Origin: Vesta saturnalis | Lineage: Eukaryota; Arthropoda; Insecta; Coleoptera; Lampyridae | Assembly: GCA_036346205.1 (NCBI GenBank) | Contig: JARFJB010001983.1 | Coordinates: 750,001-814,000 of the forward strand | Reading direction: 5' to 3' | DNA length: 64,000 nucleotides | Program-made: the position numbers and the translations under genes | The notes under the pieces: generated by a model | What the model was told of the DNA's origin: nothing | Seen by the model: only the letters and a program-made list of their open reading frames with translations | Database searches by the model: none | Shown: one piece after another, positions 44,363-58,476 of the stretch | Position numbering within the stretch: position 1 is the stretch's first letter | How the letters are laid out: each line of letters starts with the position of its first letter

Positions 44363-47300
44363 CACCCCCCCCCCCCCCCCCCCCCCCACACCCACTCACA
44401 CACACCCACACTCACACACTCACACCACTCACACCTCACACTCCTCACACCCACCCACACCCACACCACACCCCACCACACTCACACACTCACCTCCACA
44501 CCACCCCACACACTCACACCCACACACTCCACACTCACACCCACTCACCCCCCACACCTCACACACTCCACACTCACACTCCCACACACTCACACACCCA
44601 CACACTCACACACTCACCACACTCACACCTCCACCCACACACTCACACACTCACACACACACACTCCACACTCACACCCACACCCCACACTCACACACTC
44701 ACACACCACACTCCACCCACCCACACCCTCACACCCCACACCCACACTCACACTCCCCACACACTCACACCTCACACACCTCCCTCACACTCCACACCCC
44801 ACACTCACACACTCCCACTCACACCCACCCACTCACACACCACACACACTCACACCTCACACACTCACACACTCACACCCCACAACCCACACTCACACAC
44901 TCACACCCACTCCCACTCACACACTCACATCCCACTCCACCACACTCACACCTCACACACCACACTCACACACTCCACTCACACACTCACACACCACACC
45001 CACACCACCACACACTCCACACTCCACACTCACACACTAACACACTCACACACCACACACTCCACCTCACACCTCACACATCACACACTCACCACACACA
45101 CACCCACACACTCACACCCACTCACCCACACCCCCACACTCCACACTACACACTCACACACTCACACACTCACACCCACACCACTCACACTCACACCCTC
45201 CACACTCACACTCCCACACTCACACCACCTCACACACTACACCACCACTCACACTCACACACCTCACCCTCACACACACACTCACACACACACTCCACAC
45301 CCTCACACTCACACTCACACACTCACACACCACACACCCACACCCACACACTCACATACTCACTCACACCACACACTCCACATCACCTCACACACTCACC
45401 CACACTCACACACTCACACACCACACTCACACTCACCACCCACACTCACACACTCACACACTCACACTCACACACTCACACACTCACACACTCACACACT
45501 CACACCCTCACACACTACACACCTCACACACTCACACACTCACACTCACACACTCACACTCACACTCACACACTCACACACTCACACCTCACACCACACA
45601 CTCACACACTCACCACACTCACACACTCCACACCACTCACACACTCACACCCTCACACACACTCACACTCACACACTCACACACTCACACACTCACACAC
45701 TCACACACTCACACACTCACACACTCACACACTCACACACTCACACTCACACACTCACACTCACACACCACACACCACACACTTACACACTCACACTCAC
45801 ACACTCACACACTCACACACTCACCACACTCACCACACCCTCACACTCACACACTCACACCCCACTCACACCACACTCACACACTCACACTCACACACCA
45901 CACACTCACACACTCACACCTCACACACTCACACCACACACTCACACACTCACACACCCACACACACACACACTCACACACTCACACTCACACACACACA
46001 CTCACACACACACTCACACACTCACACACTCACACCCTCACACACTCACACACTCACACCTCACACACTCACACACTCACACTCACATCACACACTCACA
46101 CCTCACACACTCACACACTCACACACTCACACTCACACCACACCACACACTCACACACCACCTCACACACACACACTCACACATCACACACCACACCACA
46201 CACTCACACTCACACACCACACACACCACCACACTCACACCCACACCACACACACTCACACACCACACCTCACACTCACACACTCACACACTCCACACCA
46301 CACACACACTCACACACCACACACTCACACCACACACCACATCACCCCACACACTCACACACCACACCCACCACACCCACACACCACACACTCACACCAC
46401 ACTCACACCACACACACACACACCACACTCACACACTCACACACTCACACTCACACTCACACACTCACACACCACACCACACACTCACACTCACACACTC
46501 ACACACTCACACCCACTCACACACTCCACACTCACACCTCACCCACACACTCACACACTCACACACTCACACCACACACTCACACACCACACACTACACA
46601 CTCCACACTCACACACCCCACACTCACACACTCACACACCCCACACTCACACACTCACACACCCACACTCACACACACACACTCACACACTCACACACTC
46701 ACACACACACACTCACACACTCACACACCACACACCACACACTCACACACACTACACACACTCACACACTCACACACTCACACTCACACACTCACACACT
46801 CACACCACACACACACACTCACACACTCACACACTCACACACTCACACACACACACCACACACTCCACACTCACACACTCACACACTCACACACTCACAC
46901 CTCACACACACTCACACACTACACACTCACACACTCACATCACACTTACACACTCACACTCAATCAACACTTTACAACACACACTCACACAATTCACATC
47001 ACATCACACTCACACCTCAACAACAAACACACACTATCACAATCAACACAACTCAATCAACTCAACACTACTCCATCACACTACCAAACATACACACACA
47101 CAATCACACACTCACCACTCACCACTCACACAACACAACACACACTCACAATCACACATACACATCACATCCAACACTCACAATCACACTCACACAACAA
47201 CTCACACACTCACACACTCACCCACACCCAACTACACTCACACACAACAACATCACACTACATCACATCAACTCAACACCACACATCACCACACAACATA

Positions 47301-50300
47301 CACTCACACTCACAACCAACAATCAACATACAACTTTCACACATCATCACATCCACACACCCACACTCACACACACACTCACACCACACTCACACTCACA
47401 CACTCACACACTCACACACTCACAACTCACCACTCACACACACACTCACACCACACACCACACACTCACACATCACACCACACACACACACCACACACAC
47501 CACACCCACACTCACACACACACACTACACACACCACACACACTCACACACTCACACACCACACACCACTCAACACACCACACACTCACACCCACACACC
47601 ACACCTCACACACTCACACACCACCACCACACTCACACACTCACACACTCACACACTCACACACTCCACACACACACTCACACACTCACACACTCACACA
47701 CCACACACTCACACACTCACACCTCACACACTCACACACTCACACACTCACACACCACACACACACTCACACACTCACACACTCACACCACACACCACAC
47801 ACTCACACACCACACACACTCCACACTCACACACTCACACCTCACACCCCACCACTCACACACCACACACTCACACACTCACACTCACACACACACACTC
47901 ACACTCACACACTCACACACTCACACACTCACACACACGCAGACCACCACACTCACACACTCACACACACCACACACTCACACTCACACACTCACACACT
48001 CACACACCACACACACACACTCACACTCACACACTCACACACTCACACACTCACACACACACTCACACACTCACACACACACACACTCACTCACACTCAC
48101 ACACTCACACACTCACACACCTCACACTCACACACTCACACACTCACACACTCACACACTCACACACACACACCCACACACTCACACACTCACACACACA
48201 CACCACACACTCACACACTCACACACTCACACTCACACACACACACTCACACTCACACTCACACACTCACACACTCACACACTCACACACTCACACACTC
48301 ACACTCACACACTCACACACTCACACACTCACACCCACACACTCACACACTCACACACTCACACACTCACACACTCACACACTCACACACTCACACACTA
48401 CACACTCACACACCTCACACACTCACACACTCACACACACTCACACTCCACACACTCTCACACTCACACTCACACACTCACACTCACACACTCAAACACT
48501 CACACACTCACACACCACACACTCACACACCTCACACACTCACACCACTCACACACTACACACTCACACACTCACACACCACCCCACCCCCCACACTCAC
48601 ACCTCCACCCACACACTCACACTCCACACACCACACACTCACACACTCCCCCCCCTCCCACCACACACTCACACACTCCCCCTCCCCCCCACACTCACAC
48701 CCACACTCACACTCCACACCTCCCCCCACTCACACACCTCACACTCACACCCACACCTCCACACTCCCACACACCTCCACCCCCCACCACCCACTCACAC
48801 CTCCCCACACTCACACCACACTCACACCCCCCCCTCCACACTCACACACTCACACACTCACACACACTCCCCACTCACACACTCACACACTCCACACTCA
48901 CACCTCACACACCACACACCACACACTCCCACACACTCCACACTCACCACTCCCCTCACACCTCCACACTCACACCTCCACCCTCCCACACTCACACCTC
49001 ACACCACACACACCACACACCCACCTCCCCCACACCACACACCACACCCCCACTCCCACACACTCACACCTCCCACACACTCACACCTCACACACCCACA
49101 CTCCACCCACACACCCTCCACACACCACACACTCCACTCCCCCACCTCACACACTCACACACTCACACACTCCACCTCCCACCTACACACTCACACACCT
49201 CACACCTACACACCCACCACACTCCCACACTCACCTCACACCACACCACACCCCTCCACCCACACACTCACACTCACACACTCACACCTCACACACACAC
49301 CTCCCACCCACCACACACTCCCACACCCCACACCTCCACACTCACACCTCCCACACCACACACTCACACACCACACACTCACACACTCACACCTCCCACC
49401 CCACACTCACACACTCACCCCCACACACTCACACTCACACCCACACACTCCACCTCACACCTCACCCCCACACTCACCCCCCCCACAACCCACACACTCA
49501 CACCCACTCCACACCCCACACACTCACACACTCCACACTCCACACACACCCCACACACTCACACCCACACCTCCACACTCCACACTCCACACTCACACTC
49601 ACACCAACTCTACACACACCTAACCTCACACACCTCACAACTGAACCTTGGCACATTTCGACATAAAAACTACATCAACTCTCACACCTTCACCACACCT
49701 TCTACAAAACACCACATCTCACACAACTCAACTCACACATTCCGCTTCCAAACTACACACTCACTTTTCAAATGCAGTCACACATCTTAATCTCACACTT
49801 AATCACACTCTTTCACAAAATCACTATCCACTCAATCATTTCAACACACTCACACACTACACACTCCTCACACACTCACACACTCATCACTTCAATCACT
49901 AACCTCACACAATTCACACACTCACACATACACACACTACATCCCAACACACTCAACCTCACACTCAACACACCTCAACAATACACTCACAACAATCACA
50001 TCACACATACCTCACACCTCACAACCACACTCATCACTTACTCACTCACAAAACACTCAATCACTCACTCCTCACACACTACACACCACTAATTCAAAAC
50101 TTACTCTACTCACACTCACAATCACACACACCCATTTCATCACATCACTACATCTACCATCCTCACAACATCTCCACTCACACTCACACAACTCAATCAC
50201 ACACTCCAACTCACATCACACACCCACACACTCACACCTCACAACCTCCACCCCACCACCCACACACACTCCCACTCCACACTCCCCTCCACACTCACAC

Positions 50301-50340
50301 CTCCACCTCACACACTCACACCCCCACCACACACTCCCCA
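43030..50340. repeat. (ACTCACAC)n-type satellite, about 7.3 kb, almost free of G
   Basis: The basic unit is ACTCACAC (8 bp) with 6- and 10-bp variants, CCACAC-rich patches (43900-44250, 48570-49600) and degenerate parts (46960-47360, 49640-50210). G is almost absent on the + strand (exceptions near 44362, 47940 and after 49630). TAG and TGA therefore cannot occur and TAA is rare, which leaves a spurious 2205-codon frame at 43006-49623. The sequence ends gradually in G-poor AT-rich DNA. Confidence 0.92.
44265..44361. repeat. Run of 97 C within the satellite
   Basis: Uninterrupted C from 44265 to 44361, inside a broader C-rich core (about 44229-44388). Minus-strand poly-Gly frames over it (44039-44481) are not genes. 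Confidence 0.9.
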
Positions 50341-52157
50341 CACCCCACAAAACTTGAAAACAACTTTAAATAGTAGAAAAACCCCAAACCAACCACATTG
50401 TATATAAAAATAAAACATACCCACACACAATTAAGACTTTTTAAAACACTCATTAAAACCACAAAAATACAAAAAAAACCTACTCAATAGACAAATACCA
50501 CACTACAATTTTAGACTCATTATGATGACTTTTCAAACATTCACACACTCAAAAAAAAGATTTGAAAAAAAAAAACATTGATTTTCCAAAAAACATCGCA
50601 TTAAAACATTTAATAAAAATACAACAGTTAAATAACCATTGTATGATTAAATTAATAATGTTTGATTAGAAATAAATTGACAAATTTACAATTAATTGTA
50701 CCAGTAAATCTACAAACTAAAATGATAAATAAATAATTGTAACTATTTTTAAAAAAACAGATCTGCTTTTATAATTTAAAAAAATAAGTGTTGACATACT
50801 GTCTGTATTGTTTATCTAACTGTAAATTAACCGTGTCCAAAAAAAAATAAATTAACATGAAAAATGTTTTTCTTTCACAACCAAAACTTATTTGCAGAAC
50901 AAATTCCCAGTGGTATTTTTTTTCCAATTATTTACCAAAAAAACCAAAATAACTTCAAATTTCCACCATCACACGCTCATCTATTAAATCCCTTTCAAGA
51001 AGAAGAAGTTTTTAAAAGATCAATTTTTTTGACATGTATTAATATAAATAAATTAAAACATAACCCAAAAACCAATATTTTCCCCAAACCAACTGAAAAA
51101 TAAAAATTTCGCTTTACAAAATATAAAAAAGTTTACATTATCAAACCATTTATTAAAAAAATATAATTCACTCTTTTTTATAACGCCGCAAGGAAATTCA
51201 ATAATTTCCACAAATCCAATTCCCTACAATTTTTGATAATTGTACAACAAATATAAAATTGAAATACCACATGTAAACTTAGTAAATAACAATTGCTTTT
51301 CTTTGTTTAAATAAATCAAAGTATTATCTGTTGATTAATTTCATCATAAAGGCAAATAAAATAGCACTGAACGTTTTGAAAAGCTCAATAAAATTTTTTG
51401 ATAAAATACTAAGATTTAAACCCAAAGAATTTTTCAATATGAAAATTAATTGAATGTGAATATCTTCAAGGTAATAACACAAATTCCTTTGACCTATGTC
51501 AAGAAAATACCACTCAAATGATTTTTATCTTAAAAAATATTAATTTAAACCATTTTTTTCATTATAAAGTATTACCCTTAAACAATATGAACCAATTTTC
51601 CAATCCAATTCGTCTAACTTTTCACAATATAAATTAATTTGCACAAAAAGGATCACGTTTAACTTCAAATAAATTAATACATTATGTCACATTTTGCTGT
51701 AAACTTTTTTTAAAACAACACAATATCAATATTTGGAATTTAAGATTTTCAATATTGTAAAGGAAGTTTATACCCAAACAACCATATATTCCATACAAAA
51801 AGCAAAAAACACCTTAATGCGTTTTTATGTTTCAACACAATAAGAAAAGCTACCTCCAGGTCAAACTTTCTTTAAGATAACATACAGCTATAAGAATCTG
51901 CCATTTTGAACAGCTCTTCATACAGTGCCCATGAAACCGAACTATAGATTTTAACTTTCAAATTGACAAAATTTTCTTAACGCACAAGGATTTCAACGCT
52001 TTTCATTAGATAAAATGAATCAATACAAACTTAAACAGTTATATCTTTGCAGAAGTCAACAAATACATTTACATCTGAACGTAGAATGAACAAAAATGAT
52101 CCTCTTACACATGCTTTGTGCATAAAACAAAAAAAAAAATTGATGTGACTAAATACC

Positions 52158-52162
<5 letters not shown>
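50341..52162. other. AT-rich, initially G-poor spacer, no gene seen
   Basis: From 50341 to about 50600 the + strand has very few G, continuing the bias of the satellite. After that the composition is ordinary. The 79-codon frame at 50864-51103 has no recognisable motif. Confidence 0.5.

Positions 52163-52202
<40 letters not shown>
52163..52202. repeat. (TA)n microsatellite, left of M3
   Basis: Perfect TA repeat of about 40 bp at the edge of the M3 element. Confidence 0.95.
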
Positions 52203-52208
<6 letters not shown>

Positions 52209-53647
52209 CAGTCTGGAAAAATATCGCGTCTCTGACTTATAATAAATAAAACAAAGACAGTACAATCAGTTCAGTGTGAGATAGAATACAAAATAAACTA
52301 AAAAATGATGTCATACATCCTTTTTGAGTAGGCTAGTAACAATGATACTTTTAAACAATTTCAAAAAAATTGAAAATCAGTGTTTTTACAATCCACAATA
52401 TTATTCCCTGAAGACAAATAAATTAAGTAGTATTATTTAAACATGACAAGAAATAATGGGAATTTACTTTTCCTTTTGAAAACAAATTATCAGAAGTACG
52501 ATTTACTGTTTGTAAATTTTAAAGATTGGATGTTCAAATAATTGTAAAATTAAGCATTGATATTGATAGTGAGCATCCTTGAAATTAAACGAAGAAAGCG
52601 AACCCAAGAAATTGCTGTGTAGTTTCAGAAACTAATTTGTGAAATAGTACAAAATTGGACAAATAAATATTGAACCAAAACAGTTCAATTTAAAAGGAAG
52701 GAATACCGTTGCTTAAGTTTAAATTTTTCCACATCATCAAAAGCGTATGTATTTGTGAAGATAATGAATCTTAATGAAACGAAAGGTTTATTGAAAATAT
52801 TTGTTTACCGACTGTTTTTAAACATGGTCATCGCTATCCGTCTGTAGCTCCAAAATAAAACATTTATTCCTTACCACCAAACCCCAAAAAGTGAATGTGT
52901 AAAGAATTTTAAATTCCATAATTGGGCCATTTTGAACAGAAAACCGAATTGGACAAATATTTAGAAATGGAAACGTTCAACGCCTCAATATAAAATGACA
53001 TTTGGTACAAAGATGGCTATCCCTCATACTGCAATAAGGTTTAACAGTTTTGGAAACTTTTTAACCGTATTTTAAAAGGTACTAGTAATATCCTCCTCGC
53101 TCATCTGATATAAACTTTTAAATTCAGATTTTAAACATCACCCAAAAATGTTGAAAACAAAAATTTTATCACAATTGTTTATCCAAATGAAGGTCTTTTC
53201 AAAATCTTACAAAGTAGAGTTGGAAAAAATATATTCTATTCAGTTTTAAAAATAGTTGGTTTTCAATAAAATTATAATGCAAAGTTAAACCTTAAACTTG
53301 TTATACTATCAATAAAATTTAATGTTCTTGTTTTAGCCTCGTAAGTTTCTTCTTGGTTTTTCTTCATATAATCGAACCATGTCTAAATTAATTAAAAAAC
53401 TTCGATGTTTGAGGTGTTTCATTTAGTGTTTAAATAAAGTATTAACAATGTTTCAAAAACGCGACTTTTCAACATCATCTTTTGCTTTAGTTTTAGTTGA
53501 AACGTTGCAGCTAGATTAAAGGAGACAAAGTTCAATTTTTTACATGCAAATATGCAAGTGGCAACATCGATAAAGTTATGTTTTTAATCATATAAAATTT
53601 TTTCTTTCTGGCTTATTATAAGTCAGACCCCAATAATTTTTTATACC

Positions 53648-53651
<4 letters not shown>
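52209..53651. mobile_element. Candidate mariner-like element M3 with short TIRs
   Basis: The left end CAGTCTGGAAAAATATCG followed by TCTGACTTATAATAA, and the right end in inverse CAGGTATAAAAAATTATTG followed by the same TCTGACTTATAATAA, align over about 37 bp. Both lie directly beside (TA)n. The interior is AT-rich with only a faint transposase-like segment (KDGYPSYCNKV near 53008-53040). Confidence 0.55.

Positions 53652-53652
<1 letters not shown>

Positions 53653-53696
<44 letters not shown>
53653..53696. repeat. (TA)n microsatellite between M3 and M4
   Basis: Perfect TA repeat of about 44 bp. Confidence 0.95.
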
Positions 53697-53698
<2 letters not shown>

Positions 53699-53699
53699 G

Positions 53700-55975
53700 A
53701 TTCACGTCGATGGTACCTTAACAAAACGAACATTCTTTTGAAATTTGGTCACCATGGTTGGTACTATCGATCTAAAATATTTTTTGCGACTTGTCTTTTG
53801 TGGAAAGTTCCCTTTGATATTTTAATGAACCCTGTATATTATCACATTGTTGGGTTTATTACTTTTAAATTTTTTTAATAACATTATTATCTTCAAGTTT
53901 TTGGTAATTAATTAATTTCCTTATTTTTAGCCAAAACATGGTTCCAATCGAATTTCATTATTTGGTGTTTGATTTGTAGAAAGTTGAAATTCTAATCATG
54001 AATAAGCTGTTCATCAGTTCTGGTAACAAATCGGTTCCATAGTGTACAGGTCGTTCGAAATTGTTACGTTTAAGGTACAAAATGCAGAAAGTTCATTATT
54101 TCAAATAGGGCACCCTGTATTATCGAATATTGATGACAATTGAAGTCCCTTTAAATGATATATCATGTTCTATACCTAAACAGTAATTTGAAAAAACATG
54201 TTCCTATAAAATTTGTAATCTAGTCCAGTTTCTTTTTACAATGAAGTGTCAAATTTTTGACATTATTAAATTCTGACATCAATTGTTGACATTAGCATGC
54301 GTTCATTCGTTAACAATAGTGAAAAGTATTAAAAAAAGGAATAATTATTCTAATGAAGTTTTGATGAAACCTTCATTCTTCATTGACAATGTGACCAAAT
54401 TATGGAGAACATGGGAAGTTCAACGAAATTATCCTAATTTCCCTTGAAAAAGAAAGTTTGTAGATTATACAATAATTTCAATAATTTATGAATGGGAACG
54501 AACAAAGTATTCACTTCAGACGAAGACAATATTATAAACGTTCTGGCCTATTTTCACGCTCAAATTCCATAAATGCAGAAGAAATTACCTATCTTATGCT
54601 TCCATTCAAAGGATTCTTCAATATCGAGATGCACGCATACAAAATATGAAGTTCAAGATCTCAAACCGATTATCAAAATAATAAGCTTTTTGTGAAGTTC
54701 TGATCCGTATCCAAGAAGATCCAACTTTTAAAAGAATAAGGACAGACGGCTAAATTTTCAAAGGATTTTCAGCAGAAAACAATTTTTGTAATTTAACATT
54801 GGTTATCACCTGCTGGTTTCAACTGGATGGAGGCCCTCATTGTTTCAAAGTAACTGAAGAGTTGATCCAAATTTCGACGATCCAAGGCGGTTAACCGTAA
54901 TTGGCCTGCGGATCAGACCTCCACTCTTGATTTTTACTTTTAATTTGAAAAGGGGTTTATATGACATACTCACGAAACAAAACCTGCGTCAACGAGTTAT
55001 CAGGAGCATTGAAGAGTTAGATCCCACAGAGATAAGGCGGACAATTTCATCAACGATTATTCATTCTGAAATGTTTGAAACCAACGGTCGTCATTTTGAA
55101 AATTGTTGCTTTCTAGTTTTGTTAATTATTGTTTTATTTTACATTACGATTCATGTTTAACTGAATTTGTTATTTGACGTTCTTTTTATAAATAACGTAG
55201 GTATTAATAATTATTTTATTGTTAATGTACAAACTTTCTTTTGTCCATTGGTCGCAAATTAGGATACATTTCGTTGAACTTCCTGCATGTTCTCCTATAA
55301 TTTGGTCACATTGTCCATGAAAAATAAATAGTTTTTCAAAACTTGAATTGTGTAGTAATTTCCTGCTATTTTGATCCTTTTCAAATTTCTCCCGTTAATA
55401 AACGCCCTGTTTTATTATTAGTGCACTAATTGTGACAGAAAAGACAGAATAGTGGTTTTATAGGAACATGTTTCTATTTCGGAAACCTTACTGTTTAGGT
55501 AGAACAAGATATATCATGTTAAAGGACTTCAATTGTCTATCAGAATATCGATAATATACATGTCCTATTTGAAATAATGAACTTTTCTGCATTTTGTATT
55601 GCGAAAACGTAACGAATTTCGAACGAATGTACAATATGGAACCAATTTCGTTATGCAGAACTAATGAAACAATAGAGTGCATCCAGAATTTCAACTTTCT
55701 AAAATTCAAACACCACAATAATGATCATTCGATTGGAACCATGTTTTTTAAAAATAAAATTAATTTTTCAAAACGGTTGAAGATAGGTTAGGAATTGACA
55801 AAATAATTTAAGTAATGGAACAAAAAATTATAAAGGCGTCTCATTAAAAATATCAAAGGTGATGCCACTCCCCAAAAAACGCTAAAATATTTTAGATCGA
55901 TAATCCAGCCATGCAAATGACCAAATTTTCAAAAAGATCCCATTCTTTTCCGTAAACGTCTGGTACCATCAGTGA

Positions 55976-55978
<3 letters not shown>
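53700..55978 (+). mobile_element. Mariner-like element M4 with TIRs of about 0.5 kb
   Basis: The ends ATTCACGTCGATGGTACC and, in inverse, ATTCACTGATGGTACC abut (TA)n on both sides. Inverse similarity continues inward to about 54230 and 55445, for example TGTTCTATACCTAAACAGT against ACTGTTTAGGTAGAACA. A transposase relic lies between. Confidence 0.75.
54340..55160 (+). pseudogene. M4 transposase relic
   Basis: The C-terminal part is clearest (54927-55160): NLRQRVIRSIEELDPTEIRR, then SEMFETNGRHFENC, preceded by a WPADQTSTLDF-like remnant of the third catalytic block near 54900. The earlier part (54350-54830) shows only scattered similarity to the M1/M5 transposases. Many frame breaks; not functional. 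Confidence 0.6.

Positions 55979-56010
<32 letters not shown>
55979..56010. repeat. (TA)n microsatellite between M4 and M5
   Basis: Perfect TA repeat of about 32 bp. Confidence 0.95.
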
Positions 56011-56016
<6 letters not shown>

Positions 56017-57031
56017 TATTGTATCTAGCTCAATATATACCGGGTGTCAACGAAATCATTATACATACCTTAATTTTGTTAAATCAAGAGATAGAAATTT
56101 GAAATTTGGGATGAAGGTTTATTGGATAAAAATACATTTTTGACATTAAAAACAGCTTACTATTACTTTCGGTTTCACCGGAAGTGGCTTTACTTTTCTT
56201 ATTAAAATAGGAACATACCAACTTTTCTTCATAGAACGTTAACTCTCAAATTCCGATTCCAATGATGTATAACGAGTCGTCTTTTGTTTTCAAAATGGCG
56301 GTTCAGGCGGAGTTTTTGTTGATTTCAATGTATTTTGAAGTAAGTACTCGTTATTTTACAAAATAATTCAATCAATAGTCCAATAATATTATTTATTTTT
56401 AATCTCTTAATTGAATTTTACAAAATTTTGCTAAAATAATTAGTCTTTGTGATTCTACGTTGTACGAAAATTACTAATGTTTAAAAAAAATTCACCAATA
56501 TTTTAAATATCACTAAAACTAAATACCCATAAAAAAGTAAATCCATTTTACTATCTAAAAACAACAGATCAAAAGTTAAATCATGTGCTATAAAATAATA
56601 GGAATAAATAAAATACTGTTCTTTCAAGAATGTCCTTATTTAGAGAAAAATTCAGTTTACATTTACTCAGTATGCTTAGAAAAAACAATTGAATGCAATC
56701 TTTTGGCTGTGTTTAAAACGTATGGCATGACATACCTATTATTTGGATTCATTAAAACTTTTTAGTTACTGTTGGATTCGAAACTGTCACAATTACAGAA
56801 AAACCGCATTTATTTCATAAAATCAGCTAGGCATTTACCTAAGTAGGCTTGGAAAAACATATGAGTAATTGAAATGAAATAATAATTGTCAGATAGTTCA
56901 TTTCCAAAACGTTATAGTTGAGACATATTCGCGTTGTTAAAAGTTTTTGATTGTTAAAAACTCATTGACTACCTAGATATGAGTAAAAATAGTTTGGTTT
57001 AAAATGCCATTTTATACTCAAACAAAATAAT

Positions 57032-58046
57032 ATGTTGATCATTTATGGCGAATGTCAGACAAATTTCAGAGCTACAACAAGATTATACGCTGAAAGGTAT
57101 CCAGATCTACATGCACGGCATTTTACCTATTTTCCGTATTTAGAAGATTGTTTGAAATATGGACATAATGAAGGTGGCAATGAAATTTTTATTATAAATG
57201 AAGAGAGTGAAATAAATGTACTACCTTAGATTGAATATGATCGCACTGCTTCTTTGCGAAAGATTTAAATTAAATATTAGCCATGAAAGCGTAAAATGAA
57301 TTTTAAAAAAGCATAGTTTTAAGTCTTATAAGTACCAAATTCACCATAATTTATATGAAAATGATTTACCTAGAAGACTTGCATATTGCAATTGGTTTGT
57401 ATAAAATTACAATCGAGCGGAAACATTTCATCACAAAATTATTTATTCGGATGAATTAAGATTTACCAATCTAGGACTGTTTAACCGACAAAATACCAGA
57501 TATTGGGCCACGGAAAACCGCCGGTTAGTAAGAGCAAGAGCATTCCAGGAACGGTTTGGAATTAACGTTAGGTTAGGAATCGTTGGAACTTATATTATAG
57601 GACCAATTTTTTTCAATCTACCCCTGAATGGACAAATGTGTCTATATTTTCTACAGAACGAAATTGAACTTTTTTTAGATAATCTTCCAGCAAACAATTA
57701 TATATTTCAGCAAGATGGTGCACCTGCCCACAACTTACGAATCGTGACTAATTATTCAAATCAGAGATTTGGCCAATAATGGTTGGGAACAAATAGACTT
57801 ATAAGGTAGCCCGCTAGGTCATCTGATTTAACCCCATTGGATTTTTTCATTCAAGGCTACTTAAAAGAAAAGGTCCATAAAACACCACATGCAACTCTAG
57901 CAAATCTTCAACACCGAATACACCAAGAAATGTACAGTATTTCAAGGAATCAATTAAAAAAATGTTTTGCGAGAAAATATTTGAAGAGTTTTATTACGCC
58001 GCAATCAGGAGGGCCGAAGAATAGAACATTTAATAGAATAATGTAG
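57032..58046 (+). pseudogene. M5 transposase, catalytic residues kept but frame broken
   Basis: The N-terminus MLIIYGECQTNFRATTRLYA ERYPDLHARHF is the DUF4817-like region shared with M1. The catalytic blocks are IIYSDELRFTNLG (about 57440, first Asp), FQQDGAPAHN (about 57710, second Asp) and SSDLTPLDFF (about 57820, third). The C-terminus runs to 58046 in the frame KEKVHKTPHATLANLQHRI. A TAG at 57227 and shifts near 57300, 57400 and 57760 break it. It is the best preserved of the mariner-like transposases here. Confidence 0.8.
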
Positions 58047-58476
58047 TTTTGTAAGCTTTTTTTTTTACATTTCAGTGTTTTGTTATGACTTTATTTATTG
58101 TTTTTTACCTTGTAGAGTACCTAGGTATAAAAATTGTTTTTTTTAGTTACATCCGAAAAAAGTTCAATTTTTATACCTTGGTAGTATACCAGCTGATTTA
58201 GAAGTTAACTTTTGTTGTGTTGTTTTTAGATAGTGAAATGGATATACTTTCTTATGGGTATTTAGTATTTTGTGCTTTCTATTTAAAATGTTGGTGAAAT
58301 TTTTTTCTGAACATTAGTAATTTTCGTATAACGTAAAGCACAAATACGAATCGTTTAAGCAGAATTTTATAAATTCCTATTAAGAGATTAAAAATAAATA
58401 ATATTCTTAGGCTATTCATTGAATTATTCCTAGGTTCCTATTTAAAATAAGAAAAATAAGGCCACTTCTGGTAAAA

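Noticed and set aside
44039..44481. Gly-rich minus-strand frames
   Set aside because: Translation of poly-C/C-rich satellite.
43006..49623. A 2205-codon Thr/His/Ser frame
   Set aside because: Simple-repeat translation in nearly G-free DNA; TAG and TGA are impossible and all frames look alike.
43030..50340. CRISPR array or telomere
   Set aside because: No repeat-spacer structure, and the unit is not the insect telomere repeat TTAGG. The region is a microsatellite-like array in a eukaryotic context.
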